Origin: Bacteroidales bacterium
Lineage (GTDB): Bacteria > Bacteroidota > Bacteroidia > Bacteroidales > TTA-H9
Length of the DNA stretch: 37,367 nt
Assembly (NCBI GenBank): GCA_028689615.1
Contig: JAQVCV010000048.1
Coordinates: 1-37,367, forward strand
Direction of reading: 5' to 3'
Of the stretch, positions 8,248-15,732 are shown one piece after another; within the stretch, counting starts at the first letter, position 1; each line of letters starts with the position of its first letter. Position numbers and translations under genes: made by a program. Under the pieces are notes generated by a model. That model saw only the letters and a program-made list of their open reading frames with translations, did not search any database and was not told where the DNA came from.

Positions 8248-8301
8248 TTCTGTAAGCGGTTTTAAAAGAGATGTAAAGGAACGAAAAAAGGGGGAGATGA
8301 G

Positions 8302-8309
8302 CAAAAATA
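8302..8309 (-). promoter_or_regulatory. -7 box for the LPP20-like gene
   Basis: TATTTTTG on the minus strand fits TAnnTTTG. A TTG at the usual distance is absent; the region upstream is an inverted repeat. It places the transcript start near 8295, so the translation start must be the downstream ATG at 8247. Confidence 0.5.
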
Positions 8310-8331
8310 GTTGACTTCTGGCAGATTAATT

Positions 8332-8366
8332 TAGACCCGACAGGTTTCCAAAACCTGTCGGGTCTA
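8332..8366. repeat. Intergenic inverted repeat, GGGTTT family (copy 2)
   Basis: A perfect 16-bp stem (tagacccgacaggttt and its complement) with a 3-nt loop cca. The arms are a covaried version of the copies at 1548, 8454 and 9414. Confidence 0.9.
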
Positions 8367-8406
8367 TAATACCCAATCCGCTAAAGCTTCGCGGAGTTTG
8401 GTATTA
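8367..8406. repeat. Imperfect inverted repeat (TAATACC...GGTATTA)
   Basis: Outer arms TAATACC / GGTATTA and inner arms TCCGC / GCGGA surround the loop taaagcttc, with a small mismatch region between them. It directly abuts the previous hairpin. It is a separate small palindromic family with no coding potential. Confidence 0.8.
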
Positions 8407-8453
8407 CCTCACCAGGTTTTCGGACTACCCTCCGTAACGCTGCAATATTTTTC

Positions 8454-8486
8454 AGACCTTACGGGTTTTTGAAACCCGTAAGGTCT
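8454..8486. repeat. Intergenic inverted repeat, GGGTTT family (copy 3)
   Basis: A perfect 15-bp stem (agaccttacgggttt and its complement) with a 3-nt loop ttg. Confidence 0.9.
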
Positions 8487-8529
8487 CTCAAACCACCACC
8501 TTTCAACATGTTGGTGGCCATCTTCGGTT

Positions 8530-8553
8530 AACCCCGGCCTGAAGGCCGGGGTT
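8530..8553. repeat. Intergenic inverted repeat, AACCCC family (copy 2)
   Basis: Arms aaccccggcct / aggccggggtt, 11 bp with only 2 bases between, preceded by the same ggtt context as copy 3. Confidence 0.85.
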
Positions 8554-8571
8554 TGAAGGCACCCGGGTAAC

Positions 8572-8636
8572 CCAGGGCTTTAGCCCTGATAGGATGAAAA
8601 AAACACTGAACTTCAGGTCAGGGCTAAAGCCCCGGA
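8572..8636. repeat. MITE-like element with 18-bp inverted ends
   Basis: The left end ccagggctttagccctga and the right end tcagggctaaagccccgg are inverted copies with one mismatch, 29 bases apart. Each end is itself a palindrome (CAGGGCT/AGCCCTG). The interior is A-rich and non-coding. No target-site duplication is evident. Confidence 0.75.
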
Positions 8637-8684
8637 GCTGCCGACGATCCCATTCTCAGCCTGAAGGCCGTAATTATACCTTAC

Positions 8685-9355
8685 GAACCCTATGTTCAAC
8701 GGCGAACATGCCATTTGTCAGCTTACGAACCCTAACCACAACGTTGTGGATGGCATAAGTACGCTTACGAACCCCAGTCCCGACGATGAGACTGGCATAA
8801 GTAAGTTTACGAACCCCAGTCCCGACGATGAGACTGGCATAAGTAAGTTTACGAACCCCAGTCCCGACGATGAGACTGGCATAAATAAGTTTACAAACCC
8901 CAGTCTCGACGATGAGACTGGCATAAGTAAGTTTACGAACCCCAGTCCCGACGATGAGACTGGCATAAATAAGCTTACAAACCCCAGTCCTAACGATGAG
9001 ACTGGCATAAGTAAGTTTACGAACCCCAGTCCCGACGATGAGACTGGCATAAATAAGCTTACGAACCCCAGTCCTAACGATGAGACTGGCATAAGTAAGT
9101 TTACGAACCCCAGTCCCGACGATGAGACTGGCATAAATAAGCTTACAAACCCCAGTCCCGACGATGAGACTGGCATAAGTAAGTTTACAAACCCCAGTCC
9201 CGACGATGAGACTGGCATAAATAAGTTTACAAACCCCAGTCCTAACGATGAGACTGGCATAAGTAAGTTTACGAACCCCAGTCTCGACGATGAGACTGGC
9301 ATAAGTACGCTTACGAACCCTAACCACAACGTTGTGGATGGCATTTGTAAGTTTA
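8685..9355. repeat. Large 42-bp hairpin tandem array (array 2)
   Basis: Thirteen contiguous 42-bp units have dyads of the form CCAGTC...GACTGG starting at 8774, 8816 and so on to 9278. They are joined by a linker containing TTTACGAACC or TTTACAAACC. The array is bounded on both sides by units with the different, perfect dyad CCACAACGTTGTGG (8736-8749 and 9324-9337). Outside the left one is a third dyad, ATGTTC...GAACAT (8692-8709). Dyad centres are exactly 42 bases apart across all of these (8700.5, 8742.5, 8784.5 ... 9288.5, 9330.5). From the third to the twelfth main unit the linker base alternates between gcataaG and gcataaA, giving an 84-bp higher-order period. Both strands are open through the array only because 42 is a multiple of 3. 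Confidence 0.95.
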
Positions 9356-9413
9356 CGCCCCTCCTATCGCAACATGGAAAACAGCAACTGTGAAAACCCT
9401 GTTTTTCTCTTTC

Positions 9414-9446
9414 AGACCTTACAGGTTTTTGAAACCTGTAAGGTCT
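9414..9446. repeat. Intergenic inverted repeat, GGGTTT family (copy 4)
   Basis: A perfect 15-bp stem (agaccttacaggttt and its complement), loop ttg. It differs from copy 3 by one compensated base pair. Confidence 0.9.
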
Positions 9447-9489
9447 ATAAAACAATAACCTTACAGAATGACCGGAGCCGTCATCGGTT

Positions 9490-9513
9490 AACCCCGGCCT
9501 TCAGTCCGGGGTT
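9490..9513. repeat. Intergenic inverted repeat, AACCCC family (copy 3)
   Basis: Arms aaccccgg / ccggggtt with an 8-nt loop, in the same tcggtt context as copy 2. Confidence 0.8.
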
Positions 9514-9656
9514 TTACATACCGGAGGTTCAAAGAATGCCTTTGCCATCTAAAATTAAAGATGACACCCTTTTCTAAACACTCCCCCTGAAAATTCAGGA
9601 GATTGCTTCGGTCGTCTTTCCTCCTCCCTCGCAATGACGATCCGCCTAAAAATATT

Positions 9657-9697
9657 AAGAGGAGGTGGGGGCGTCTTCGCCGCCCCCACCTCCTCTT
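9657..9697. repeat. 17-bp perfect stem-loop
   Basis: Arms aagaggaggtgggggcg and its exact complement flank a 7-nt loop tcttcgc. The stem is very GC-rich. It lies between an inverted relic (9600-9645) and the direct copies of the 59-bp repeat. Neither side has a strong T-run, so I treat it as a repeat rather than a terminator. Confidence 0.8.
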
Positions 9698-9711
9698 TAA
9701 AAAACACGCCC

Positions 9712-10003
9712 CGTCATTGCGAGCGCAGCGAAGCAACCTCCTCCCCTCGCTGGCTCTATCCAAAAGCTGGCGTCATTGCGAGCGCAGCGTTGCAACCTCC
9801 ATACTACCCTGGCTCTATCCAAATGCTGGCGTCATTGCGAGCGCAGCGAAGCAACCTCAATTCTACCCTGGCTCTATCCAAATGCTGGCGTCATTGCGAG
9901 CGCAGCGAAGCAACCTCCTCCCCTCGCTGGCTCTATCCAAATGCTGGCGTCATTGCGTGCGCAGCGAAGCAACCTCCTCCCCTCGCTGGACCTCTCCTAA
10001 TGC
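9712..10003. repeat. 59-bp tandem repeat, five units
   Basis: Units start at 9712, 9771, 9830, 9889 and 9948. Each begins cgtcattgcgagcgcagcg, then aagcaacctc, a short variable stretch, and ggctctatccaaatgctgg. The opening motif is a dispersed repeat seen in many Bacteroidota genomes. A related half in the opposite orientation (attgcttcgg ... ctcgcaatgacg) lies at 9600-9640. The short open frames across it are not genes. Confidence 0.9.
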
Positions 10004-10034
10004 TTGAATTCTTGAATCTTTGAATCTTTCTTTC

Positions 10035-10475
10035 TCACAACGGCAACCGTCGTTTCACCTTCACCACCAAATTAGTCACCGACGATACCAGTGCTACGCC
10101 GGCCGCCAGGGTTCCGGCTTGCCCCAGCGTGGTTGCAGCCAACGCTATGGCATGATGCGTATCGCCCTGCACCACAGCAAACATGGTGTTGTACATTCCG
10201 CTGCCAGGCACTAAGGGTATCAGGGCACAAATGATGAGGGTGGTCACGGGGGTATGAAGCCTGCGGGCTACCACCTCGGCCCAGGTACTGAAAAGGATGG
10301 AGGCAGGCAACAGGCTGTAAACCTGCGACAGGCCAGCCTCCAGCGACACCTGATACGCCACCCACCCCAACATCCCTCCAACGGCAGCCCAATACTTATG
10401 ACTGCCACGGATGTTGAAGATCACCGCAAAACACAACGTGGCCATGTAGGAGGCCAGAGCATGAACCACTATCAT
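10035..10475 (-). CDS. Threonine/serine exporter, small subunit (ThrE_2, DUF3815)
   Basis: A 146-residue membrane protein with about four or five hydrophobic helices and the family's conserved middle (TPVTTLIICALIPLVPGSGMYNTM). The start at 10475 overlaps the upstream stop in ATGA, which favours it over an earlier in-frame ATG at 10502 and indicates translational coupling. Split ThrE exporters have a larger ThrE_1 and a smaller ThrE_2 half that together export threonine and serine across the inner membrane; the partner is immediately upstream. The last codons abut the short direct repeat ttgaatcttt. Confidence 0.85.
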   Translation of the reverse strand: MIVVHALASYMATLCFAVIFNIRGSHKYWAAVGGMLGWVAYQVSLEAGLSQVYSLLPASILFSTWAEVVARRLHTPVTTLIICALIPLVPGSGMYNTMFAVVQGDTHHAIALAATTLGQAGTLAAGVALVSSVTNLVVKVKRRLPL

Positions 10476-11242
10476 AGCACACCTCCCATCCATTCCATCC
10501 ACAACCCGATGACGATGCCCGAACCGGCAGCCAGCGACACGGCTATCAGGAAGGCTTCGGCGCCGCGCGTCACGCCGGCCACCAGATCGCCTGCCAGGGT
10601 ATCGCGGATGGCGTTGGTGATGGCAAGCCCCGGAACCAGAAGCATCAACGATCCGATGATGATCAGGCTGCCGTTGTTGCCAACCTCAAGCCACACCGAA
10701 ATAAGCCCCATGAGGGTAATCACGGCACTGCCCATCACGTTGATGAAAAAATCGTTGATGCCAAGCCCCGATGCTTTGGCCGTGAGCCAACGCACCACCA
10801 CACCAATCACCATGGCCGACAAGGCATCGGTGGGTGTGCCGCCAAACATGAGGGTGAACATGGCCGCGGCCACTGCAGCCGCCCCCACCACCACCATCAG
10901 ACTGCGCGGCGGGGTGGCATCAATCTCGTGCAGACGCTGTAAAAATTCATCCACTCCAACAGGGTGCTTCATGTTGTGCCTTGCCAGTTCGTTCACGCGG
11001 GCTATCTTGTCGAGGTTCACCGTGCGGTGCTTCACCCGCTTAATCACCGATCGCACATCGGCAGGGGTACGGCTGGCCGATGCCATGATTCCAGTTGGAG
11101 TTACAAAGCCCTCGGCCACTTCCACCCCATACGACTGGCAAATCTTGGCAATAGTCTCCTCAACGCGGTAGGTTTCGCCACCATTTTCCAGAATAATCTG
11201 GCCGGCATAAGAGGCCACGTGCAGTATCCGTCCGGTTTCCAT
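10472..11242 (-). CDS. Threonine/serine exporter, large subunit (ThrE_1, DUF1212)
   Basis: A 256-residue protein. The soluble N-terminal half carries the family signature (LENGGETYRVEETIAKICQ, then EGFVTPTGIMAS at ~43-54). About five transmembrane helices follow (~116-250), with LMLLVPGLAITNAIRD near 200-215, the counterpart of the PLVPG motif in the small subunit. It lies 3 bases after the adenosine deaminase stop and overlaps the small subunit by 4 bases, so the three genes form one operon. Export of threonine/serine or related small metabolites is inferred from family; the pairing with adenosine deaminase has no obvious biochemical link. Confidence 0.88.
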   Translation of the reverse strand: METGRILHVASYAGQIILENGGETYRVEETIAKICQSYGVEVAEGFVTPTGIMASASRTPADVRSVIKRVKHRTVNLDKIARVNELARHNMKHPVGVDEFLQRLHEIDATPPRSLMVVVGAAAVAAAMFTLMFGGTPTDALSAMVIGVVVRWLTAKASGLGINDFFINVMGSAVITLMGLISVWLEVGNNGSLIIIGSLMLLVPGLAITNAIRDTLAGDLVAGVTRGAEAFLIAVSLAAGSGIVIGLWMEWMGGVL

Positions 11243-11245
11243 GGG

Positions 11246-12316
11246 TCAGATGTAGTCGCGCTTAACCAGCAATCCCAGCTCCTCCATTTCGTTCATGGCG
11301 TTGTTGATGAGTTCCACTTTGGTGGCATATCCGCAGAAAGCCGACTTAAAGCCATTGAGGATAATGTACTTCAACTCCTCGGCATTGAATCCAAACTCGC
11401 GGATGGCAATCATGTACTCGTCGGTAAGGGTGGTGTTCGACACCAGGCGGTTGTCGGTGTTGAGGGTAACCCTCAGCCCGTAGTCGAAATAGAACCTGAT
11501 GGGGTGATGGTCCAGTGCATCCACCGCTTTGGTCTGCACGTTGGAGGTGATGCACATTTCGAGAGGGATGCGGTGGTCGTTCACGTAGTTGAGCAGGTCG
11601 CCGTTTTCGCGAAGGCGGGTTCCATGTCCAATACGGTTGGCGCTGATATGGTGCAAAGCCTGGTGGATGGATTCCGGCCCGTACCCTTCGCCGGCATGTA
11701 CCGTGGTGTTGATGTTGTTTTTGATGATCATGCTAAAGGCCTCTTTGTGGTCGCGTGCCGGGAAATCTTTTTCGGCACCTGCCAGATCGAAACCCACCAC
11801 CCCTTTGTTCTTGAAAGCCACTGCAAGCTCGGCAGCTATGATAGATTCTTCGGGGTTGTTGTGGCGAAGGCTGCAAATGATAATCCCGATTTTGATGTTG
11901 AGATTTCGTTCGGCCTGCTCCTTCCCTTTCAGCACTGCCGAGATCACCTCCACCAGTTTCAGCCCTCGGTTGGTGTGAAGGATTGGGGCAAACCTGATCT
12001 CGAGGTACCGGATGTTTTCATCAGCACAATCTTCGGCCAGTTCGTAGGTCACACGACGCAACGATTCAGCCGACTGCATCACCGAGCAGGTGATGTCGAA
12101 GGTTTTCAGGTAAGTCTCCAGGTCGGGGCAGTCTGCCCCCACGGCCAGCATCGATCGGAGTATCTGCGGATCGGTTGACGGGAGTTCAACCCCCTCTTTA
12201 GCGGCAATATCAAGGATGGTTTCAACCCTCAGCGAGCCATCCAGATGGCAATGAAGCTCTGCCTTGGGCAGCTTTTTCACCAAATCGTAAGTGAGTTCAG
12301 GAGTTTTTTGTCTCAT
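11246..12316 (-). CDS. add: Adenosine deaminase
   Basis: Converts adenosine to inosine in purine salvage, in the cytoplasm. I chose the ATG at 12316 (MRQKTPELTYDLVKKLPKAE), giving 356 residues, the usual family length; an upstream in-frame extension to 12391 overlaps the divergent gene's promoter region. All metal and catalytic motifs are visible: KAELHCHLDGS (first zinc His pair), GFDLAGAE, TVHAGE, RIGHGTRL, SNVQT, and LNTDNR, where the last is usually LNTDDP. So one Asp of the usual zinc-ligand/base pair is kept and the next residue is Asn. It is the first gene of an operon with the ThrE pair. The Asp-to-Asn change may shift substrate preference, but the family assignment is secure. Confidence 0.92.
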   Translation of the reverse strand: MRQKTPELTYDLVKKLPKAELHCHLDGSLRVETILDIAAKEGVELPSTDPQILRSMLAVGADCPDLETYLKTFDITCSVMQSAESLRRVTYELAEDCADENIRYLEIRFAPILHTNRGLKLVEVISAVLKGKEQAERNLNIKIGIIICSLRHNNPEESIIAAELAVAFKNKGVVGFDLAGAEKDFPARDHKEAFSMIIKNNINTTVHAGEGYGPESIHQALHHISANRIGHGTRLRENGDLLNYVNDHRIPLEMCITSNVQTKAVDALDHHPIRFYFDYGLRVTLNTDNRLVSNTTLTDEYMIAIREFGFNAEELKYIILNGFKSAFCGYATKVELINNAMNEMEELGLLVKRDYI

Positions 12317-12365
12317 CGTTCCAACAATCTTTAAATGATACAACGGGGTTGATGGTTCCATTTCG

Positions 12366-12373
12366 TACATTTG
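12366..12373 (+). promoter_or_regulatory. Possible -7 box for the thioredoxin gene
   Basis: TACATTTG fits TAnnTTTG and lies 24 bases before the ATG. The nearest TTG is only 14 bases upstream, so the -33 element is not convincing. Confidence 0.4.
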
Positions 12374-12397
12374 GAGCCTCAAAACACCCATTTCGTG

Positions 12398-12967
12398 ATG
12401 ACAAATCTACGCAGAGTTTTCGTTTTTGTTTCAATGCTGATGCTACTCGCTTCGGCATCAGCGCAAAACACGGTCACAAAACCGGTCGAATGGCTCACCA
12501 TTAGTGAAGCAGTTTCGCGCAACCAGGCCGAGCCCAGGAAGATATTTGTGGACGTGTTTACCGATTGGTGCGGCTGGTGTAAAAAGATGGATGCCACCAC
12601 CTTTGCCGACACCACGGTTGCCGCGCTGTTCAACCGCTATTTCCGCGCCGTGAAGCTCGATGCCGAAGGCTCCGACACCATCGTGTTTGCAGGGCACACC
12701 TTCGTGAATCCCAAACCGGGCGAACGTCGCTCAACCCACCAATTGGCAGCAGCCCTGCTCAACGGGAAGATGTCGTACCCCTCGTTCGTGTTCCTCGACG
12801 AACAAAACCGCCTGCTCACCACCCTTGCCGGCTACCAGCCCGCCGACCGCCTTGCCGACATTCTGCGCTACTTCGGACAAGACATCTACAAGAACATGAG
12901 CTGGGAACAGTACCTGAAGCAGAAAGAGCCGAAACAAACTCCGGCCCACACAGGAGGCACCCAATAA
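12398..12967 (+). CDS. Exported thioredoxin-fold protein
   Basis: A signal peptide (MTNLRRVFVFVSMLMLLASASAQ) supports the ATG at 12398. The active-site motif DWCGWCKKMD is at ~residues 56-65, typical of the Thioredoxin_7/DUF255-like family, followed by a long insertion containing FAGHTFVNPKPGERRS and a cis-Pro segment (YPSFVFLDE). It is likely a periplasmic disulfide reductase or a protein that handles reduced partners. The C-terminal ~30 residues are charged and probably disordered. It is transcribed divergently from the add operon and convergently with lon. It is followed by a bidirectional hairpin. Family call is sure; partner unknown. Confidence 0.85.
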   Translation: MTNLRRVFVFVSMLMLLASASAQNTVTKPVEWLTISEAVSRNQAEPRKIFVDVFTDWCGWCKKMDATTFADTTVAALFNRYFRAVKLDAEGSDTIVFAGHTFVNPKPGERRSTHQLAAALLNGKMSYPSFVFLDEQNRLLTTLAGYQPADRLADILRYFGQDIYKNMSWEQYLKQKEPKQTPAHTGGTQ

Positions 12968-12970
12968 ACC

Positions 12971-13005
12971 CAAACGCCCGATTCGACTTCCGAACCGGGC
13001 GTTTG
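12971..13005. terminator. Bidirectional hairpin between thioredoxin gene and lon
   Basis: A 10-bp stem caaacgcccg / cgggcgtttg with a 15-nt loop lies between two convergent genes, 3 bases after one stop and 18 from the other. T-runs on both sides are short. Confidence 0.7.
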
Positions 13006-13023
13006 CTTTCATTGCCAGAGCTA

Positions 13024-15483
13024 TTATTCCAACAACATCAGGGGCTCTGCCACCACCTCATCGGTAACGGCAAATTTCACCACATCGAGCATGTTGTCAA
13101 CATAATGAAAAGACAACCCTTCCAGATATACCGGCTTGATGTCTTCCACGTCCTTGCGGTTCTCTTCCGACAAAATCACGTCGGTGACCAACGCCCTTCG
13201 AGCCGCCAGCATCTTCTCCTTGATCCCGCCAACGGGCAACACTTTGCCGCGCAGGGTAATCTCGCCGGTCATGGCCAGGTGGCTGCGCACTTTGCGCTGC
13301 GTGAAAGCCGAAGTCATGGCAGTAAGCATGGTGATGCCAGCCGACGGACCATCTTTGGGTGTGGCCCCTTCGGGAACATGGATGTGCACGTTCCACGATT
13401 TAAACACCTTGTTATCGATTCCGAGCAAATGGCTGTGGGCTTTGATGTATTCATAAGCCAGGGTTGCCGACTCCTTCATCACATCGCCCAGGTTGCCGGT
13501 GAGAGTTAGCTTGCCGTCGCCACGGCTCAGGCTGGCTTCCACGAAAAGAATTTCGCCACCGGCAGCGGTCCAGGCAAGACCGGTAACCACCCCGGCCACC
13601 TCGTTGCTCATTTGCTTTTCGCGTTGGAACATGGGCGGGCCCAATATCTCTTTGAGCGATGCCGCCGTGAGTTTTGGATTGTATTTTCGGTCTTCGGCAA
13701 TGGCCAATGCGCGGTTCCTGATCACTTTGGCAATCAATTTCTCCAGCGTTCGCACCCCCGATTCGCGCGTGTAATTCTCAACGATAGCTTCAATCACCTC
13801 GTTGTTGAACTTTACCTGCGACTTGCGCAGGCCATGCTCGGCCAATTGTTTGGGTACCAGGTGACGGTTGGCAATCTCAATTTTTTCTTCCATCAGGTAG
13901 CCGCTCAGGTCGATCACCTCCAGGCGGTCGCGCAAGGCCGGATGAATGGTTGAGAGGCTGTTGGCGGTAGCCACGAACATCACGTTTGAAAGGTCGTATT
14001 CAATTTCAAGGAAATTGTCGTAGAAAGTGTTGTTCTGTTCGGGGTCGAGCACCTCGAGAAGAGCCGACGCGGGGTCGCCGTGAAACGTGTTGCCGGCTAC
14101 CTTGTCAATCTCGTCGAGCACGAAAACCGGATTGGATGAGTTCACCTTCTTCAGGCTTTGAATGATCCTTCCGGGCATTGCACCGATGTAAGTCTTGCGA
14201 TGCCCACGGATTTCGGCCTCGTCGCGCAGGCCCCCGAGCGACATGCGAATGTATTTGCGCCCGATAGCACGGGCGAGCGACTTGCCAAGACTTGTTTTAC
14301 CCACACCCGGAGGGCCAAGCAGGCACAGGATGGGCGACTTCATGTCGCCTTTCAATTTAAGCACCGCCAGATACTCCAACAGACGCTCCTTAACCTTTTC
14401 CAGCCCGTAATGATCAGCATCCAGCACTTTGCGTGCATGGTCGAGATTCAGGTTGTCGGCAGTAAACTCGTTCCAGGGCAGAGCCACCAGGGTTTCCAGA
14501 TAGTTGAGCTGAATGGTGAATTCAGCAGAAGCCTGATGCATCCGTTGGAATTTCTTCAACTCGCGGTGAAAAACGTCCATCACATCGTCACTCCACCTCT
14601 TTTTTGAGGCCTTCATACTAAGTTCACTCAGAATCTCTTTGTTGGGATCGCCCCCCAACTCTTCCTGAATGGTTTTCATCTGCTGATGAAGCATGTAATC
14701 ACGTTGCTGCTTGTCGAGCTCCACCTTCACTTTACTTTGTATCTCGGCCTTCAGATCTACCATCTGAATTTCTTTACTCAAAATAGCCAACACATCCTGT
14801 GCTCTTCTAACCGGACTTACCGACTCCAGCAACCGCTGTTTCTCGTCGGTTGCCAGCGCCAGGTTCGAGGCAATGAAATTGAGTAAAAAAGTTGATGATT
14901 CAATATTTCCAATAGCGAAAGCCGCCTCTGACGGGATGTTGGGCGATTTGTTGATAATCTGGATGGCCATATCCTTCACCGATGCAATGGTGGCAGCATA
15001 GGTTCGGCTGTTTCGTGGAATTTTATCCTCGTTGTAAGGCTCAACCTCAGCAGTAAGATAAGGATCGCTGGAGACAGGCTTGGTGATTCTGAACCTCCTT
15101 TTACCTTGCAGTATTGCCGTGGTATTGCCATCAGGCATTTGAAGGGTTTTAATCACGTAGGCCACGGTGCCCACTTCGTAAAGATCAGAAAACCCGGGAT
15201 CTTCCACGTAGGAATCGCGCTGTGCCACCACACCAATGGTTCTGCCTTTTTTGTAATACTCTCTGATGAGGGCAATCGACTTATCGCGACCTACCGTTAT
15301 AGGGATTACCACACCCGGGTAGAGTACCGTATTGCGCAAAGGCAAAAGTGGCAGCGTATCGGGGAGTACCTCCCTGTTCATCGATTCTTCATCTTCAGGG
15401 GTTAACAACGGGATAAACTCTGTTTCGCCCTGCATAAAATCGGTTAGATTGAGCAACGAGCCGGAATTCTTTTTATCGTTCAT
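13024..15483 (-). CDS. lon: ATP-dependent protease La
   Basis: A cytoplasmic homohexameric AAA+ serine protease that degrades misfolded and regulatory proteins. At 819 residues it has the normal length for Bacteroidota. The N-terminal LON substrate domain ([19 protein letters not shown]) is at ~45-250 and the coiled-coil linker at ~255-330. The AAA+ module has Walker [10 protein letters not shown] and Walker [10 protein letters not shown]. The protease domain has catalytic Ser714 in PKDGPSAG and Lys757 in GGIKEKM. A 7-bp inverted repeat lies just upstream of the start. No CIRCE-type heat-shock operator was seen. It is a single-gene unit. Confidence 0.97.
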   Translation of the reverse strand: MNDKKNSGSLLNLTDFMQGETEFIPLLTPEDEESMNREVLPDTLPLLPLRNTVLYPGVVIPITVGRDKSIALIREYYKKGRTIGVVAQRDSYVEDPGFSDLYEVGTVAYVIKTLQMPDGNTTAILQGKRRFRITKPVSSDPYLTAEVEPYNEDKIPRNSRTYAATIASVKDMAIQIINKSPNIPSEAAFAIGNIESSTFLLNFIASNLALATDEKQRLLESVSPVRRAQDVLAILSKEIQMVDLKAEIQSKVKVELDKQQRDYMLHQQMKTIQEELGGDPNKEILSELSMKASKKRWSDDVMDVFHRELKKFQRMHQASAEFTIQLNYLETLVALPWNEFTADNLNLDHARKVLDADHYGLEKVKERLLEYLAVLKLKGDMKSPILCLLGPPGVGKTSLGKSLARAIGRKYIRMSLGGLRDEAEIRGHRKTYIGAMPGRIIQSLKKVNSSNPVFVLDEIDKVAGNTFHGDPASALLEVLDPEQNNTFYDNFLEIEYDLSNVMFVATANSLSTIHPALRDRLEVIDLSGYLMEEKIEIANRHLVPKQLAEHGLRKSQVKFNNEVIEAIVENYTRESGVRTLEKLIAKVIRNRALAIAEDRKYNPKLTAASLKEILGPPMFQREKQMSNEVAGVVTGLAWTAAGGEILFVEASLSRGDGKLTLTGNLGDVMKESATLAYEYIKAHSHLLGIDNKVFKSWNVHIHVPEGATPKDGPSAGITMLTAMTSAFTQRKVRSHLAMTGEITLRGKVLPVGGIKEKMLAARRALVTDVILSEENRKDVEDIKPVYLEGLSFHYVDNMLDVVKFAVTDEVVAEPLMLLE

Positions 15484-15519
15484 AGGTTTCTATGTCAAAA
15501 TGACAGAACCATCTGTTAT

Positions 15520-15553
15520 CTTCCGGCAGGCATTGTAAGCCCGATTCCGGAAG
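15520..15553. promoter_or_regulatory. Inverted repeat upstream of lon
   Basis: CTTCCGG (15520-15526) and CCGGAAG (15547-15553) are separated by 20 bases and lie 37-70 bases before the lon ATG. This could be an operator for a dimeric regulator or a hairpin in the leader. No exact TTG-N19-TAnnTTTG promoter was found here. Confidence 0.4.
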
Positions 15554-15594
15554 AAGCAACAGGGTATATCATTAATTTCAATGGTTTTAAAAAC

Positions 15595-15629
15595 AATTTG
15601 AAACCAATAAAGATTATTGGTTTCAAATT
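15595..15629 (-). terminator. Terminator of the GlmU-family gene
   Basis: A 16-bp perfect stem (aatttgaaaccaataa / ttattggtttcaaatt) with a 3-nt loop. Reading on the minus strand it is followed by GTTTTTAAAA. It lies ~105 bases past the stop at 15733. Confidence 0.75.
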
Positions 15630-15732
15630 TTTAGTGGTGCCTGACAACAACAATGCCATACATACCACTTCAATCACTTTGGGTTTCCGGCCGCAAGGGG
15701 AAGCGTTGAAGCCGGAACATGCGGTTAAACAG

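Noticed and set aside
8685-9355. CRISPR array
   Set aside because: Units are contiguous, there are no unique spacers, the supposed spacers would be palindromes repeated up to 13 times, and no cas genes are near.
8674-9455. Long open frames on both strands through array 2 (for example a repeat protein of ~230 residues)
   Set aside because: 42 is a multiple of 3, so any stop-free unit gives long frames in several frames and strands at once. There is no promoter, no flanking unique coding sequence, and the variation is not synonymous-biased.
9603-10023. Repeat-rich open frames over the 59-bp units
   Set aside because: Three overlapping frames arise from the tandem repeat; none has a start context or similarity to a protein.
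10964-12178. 404-codon plus-strand open frame
   Set aside because: Antisense to adenosine deaminase and ThrE, both well supported by motifs.
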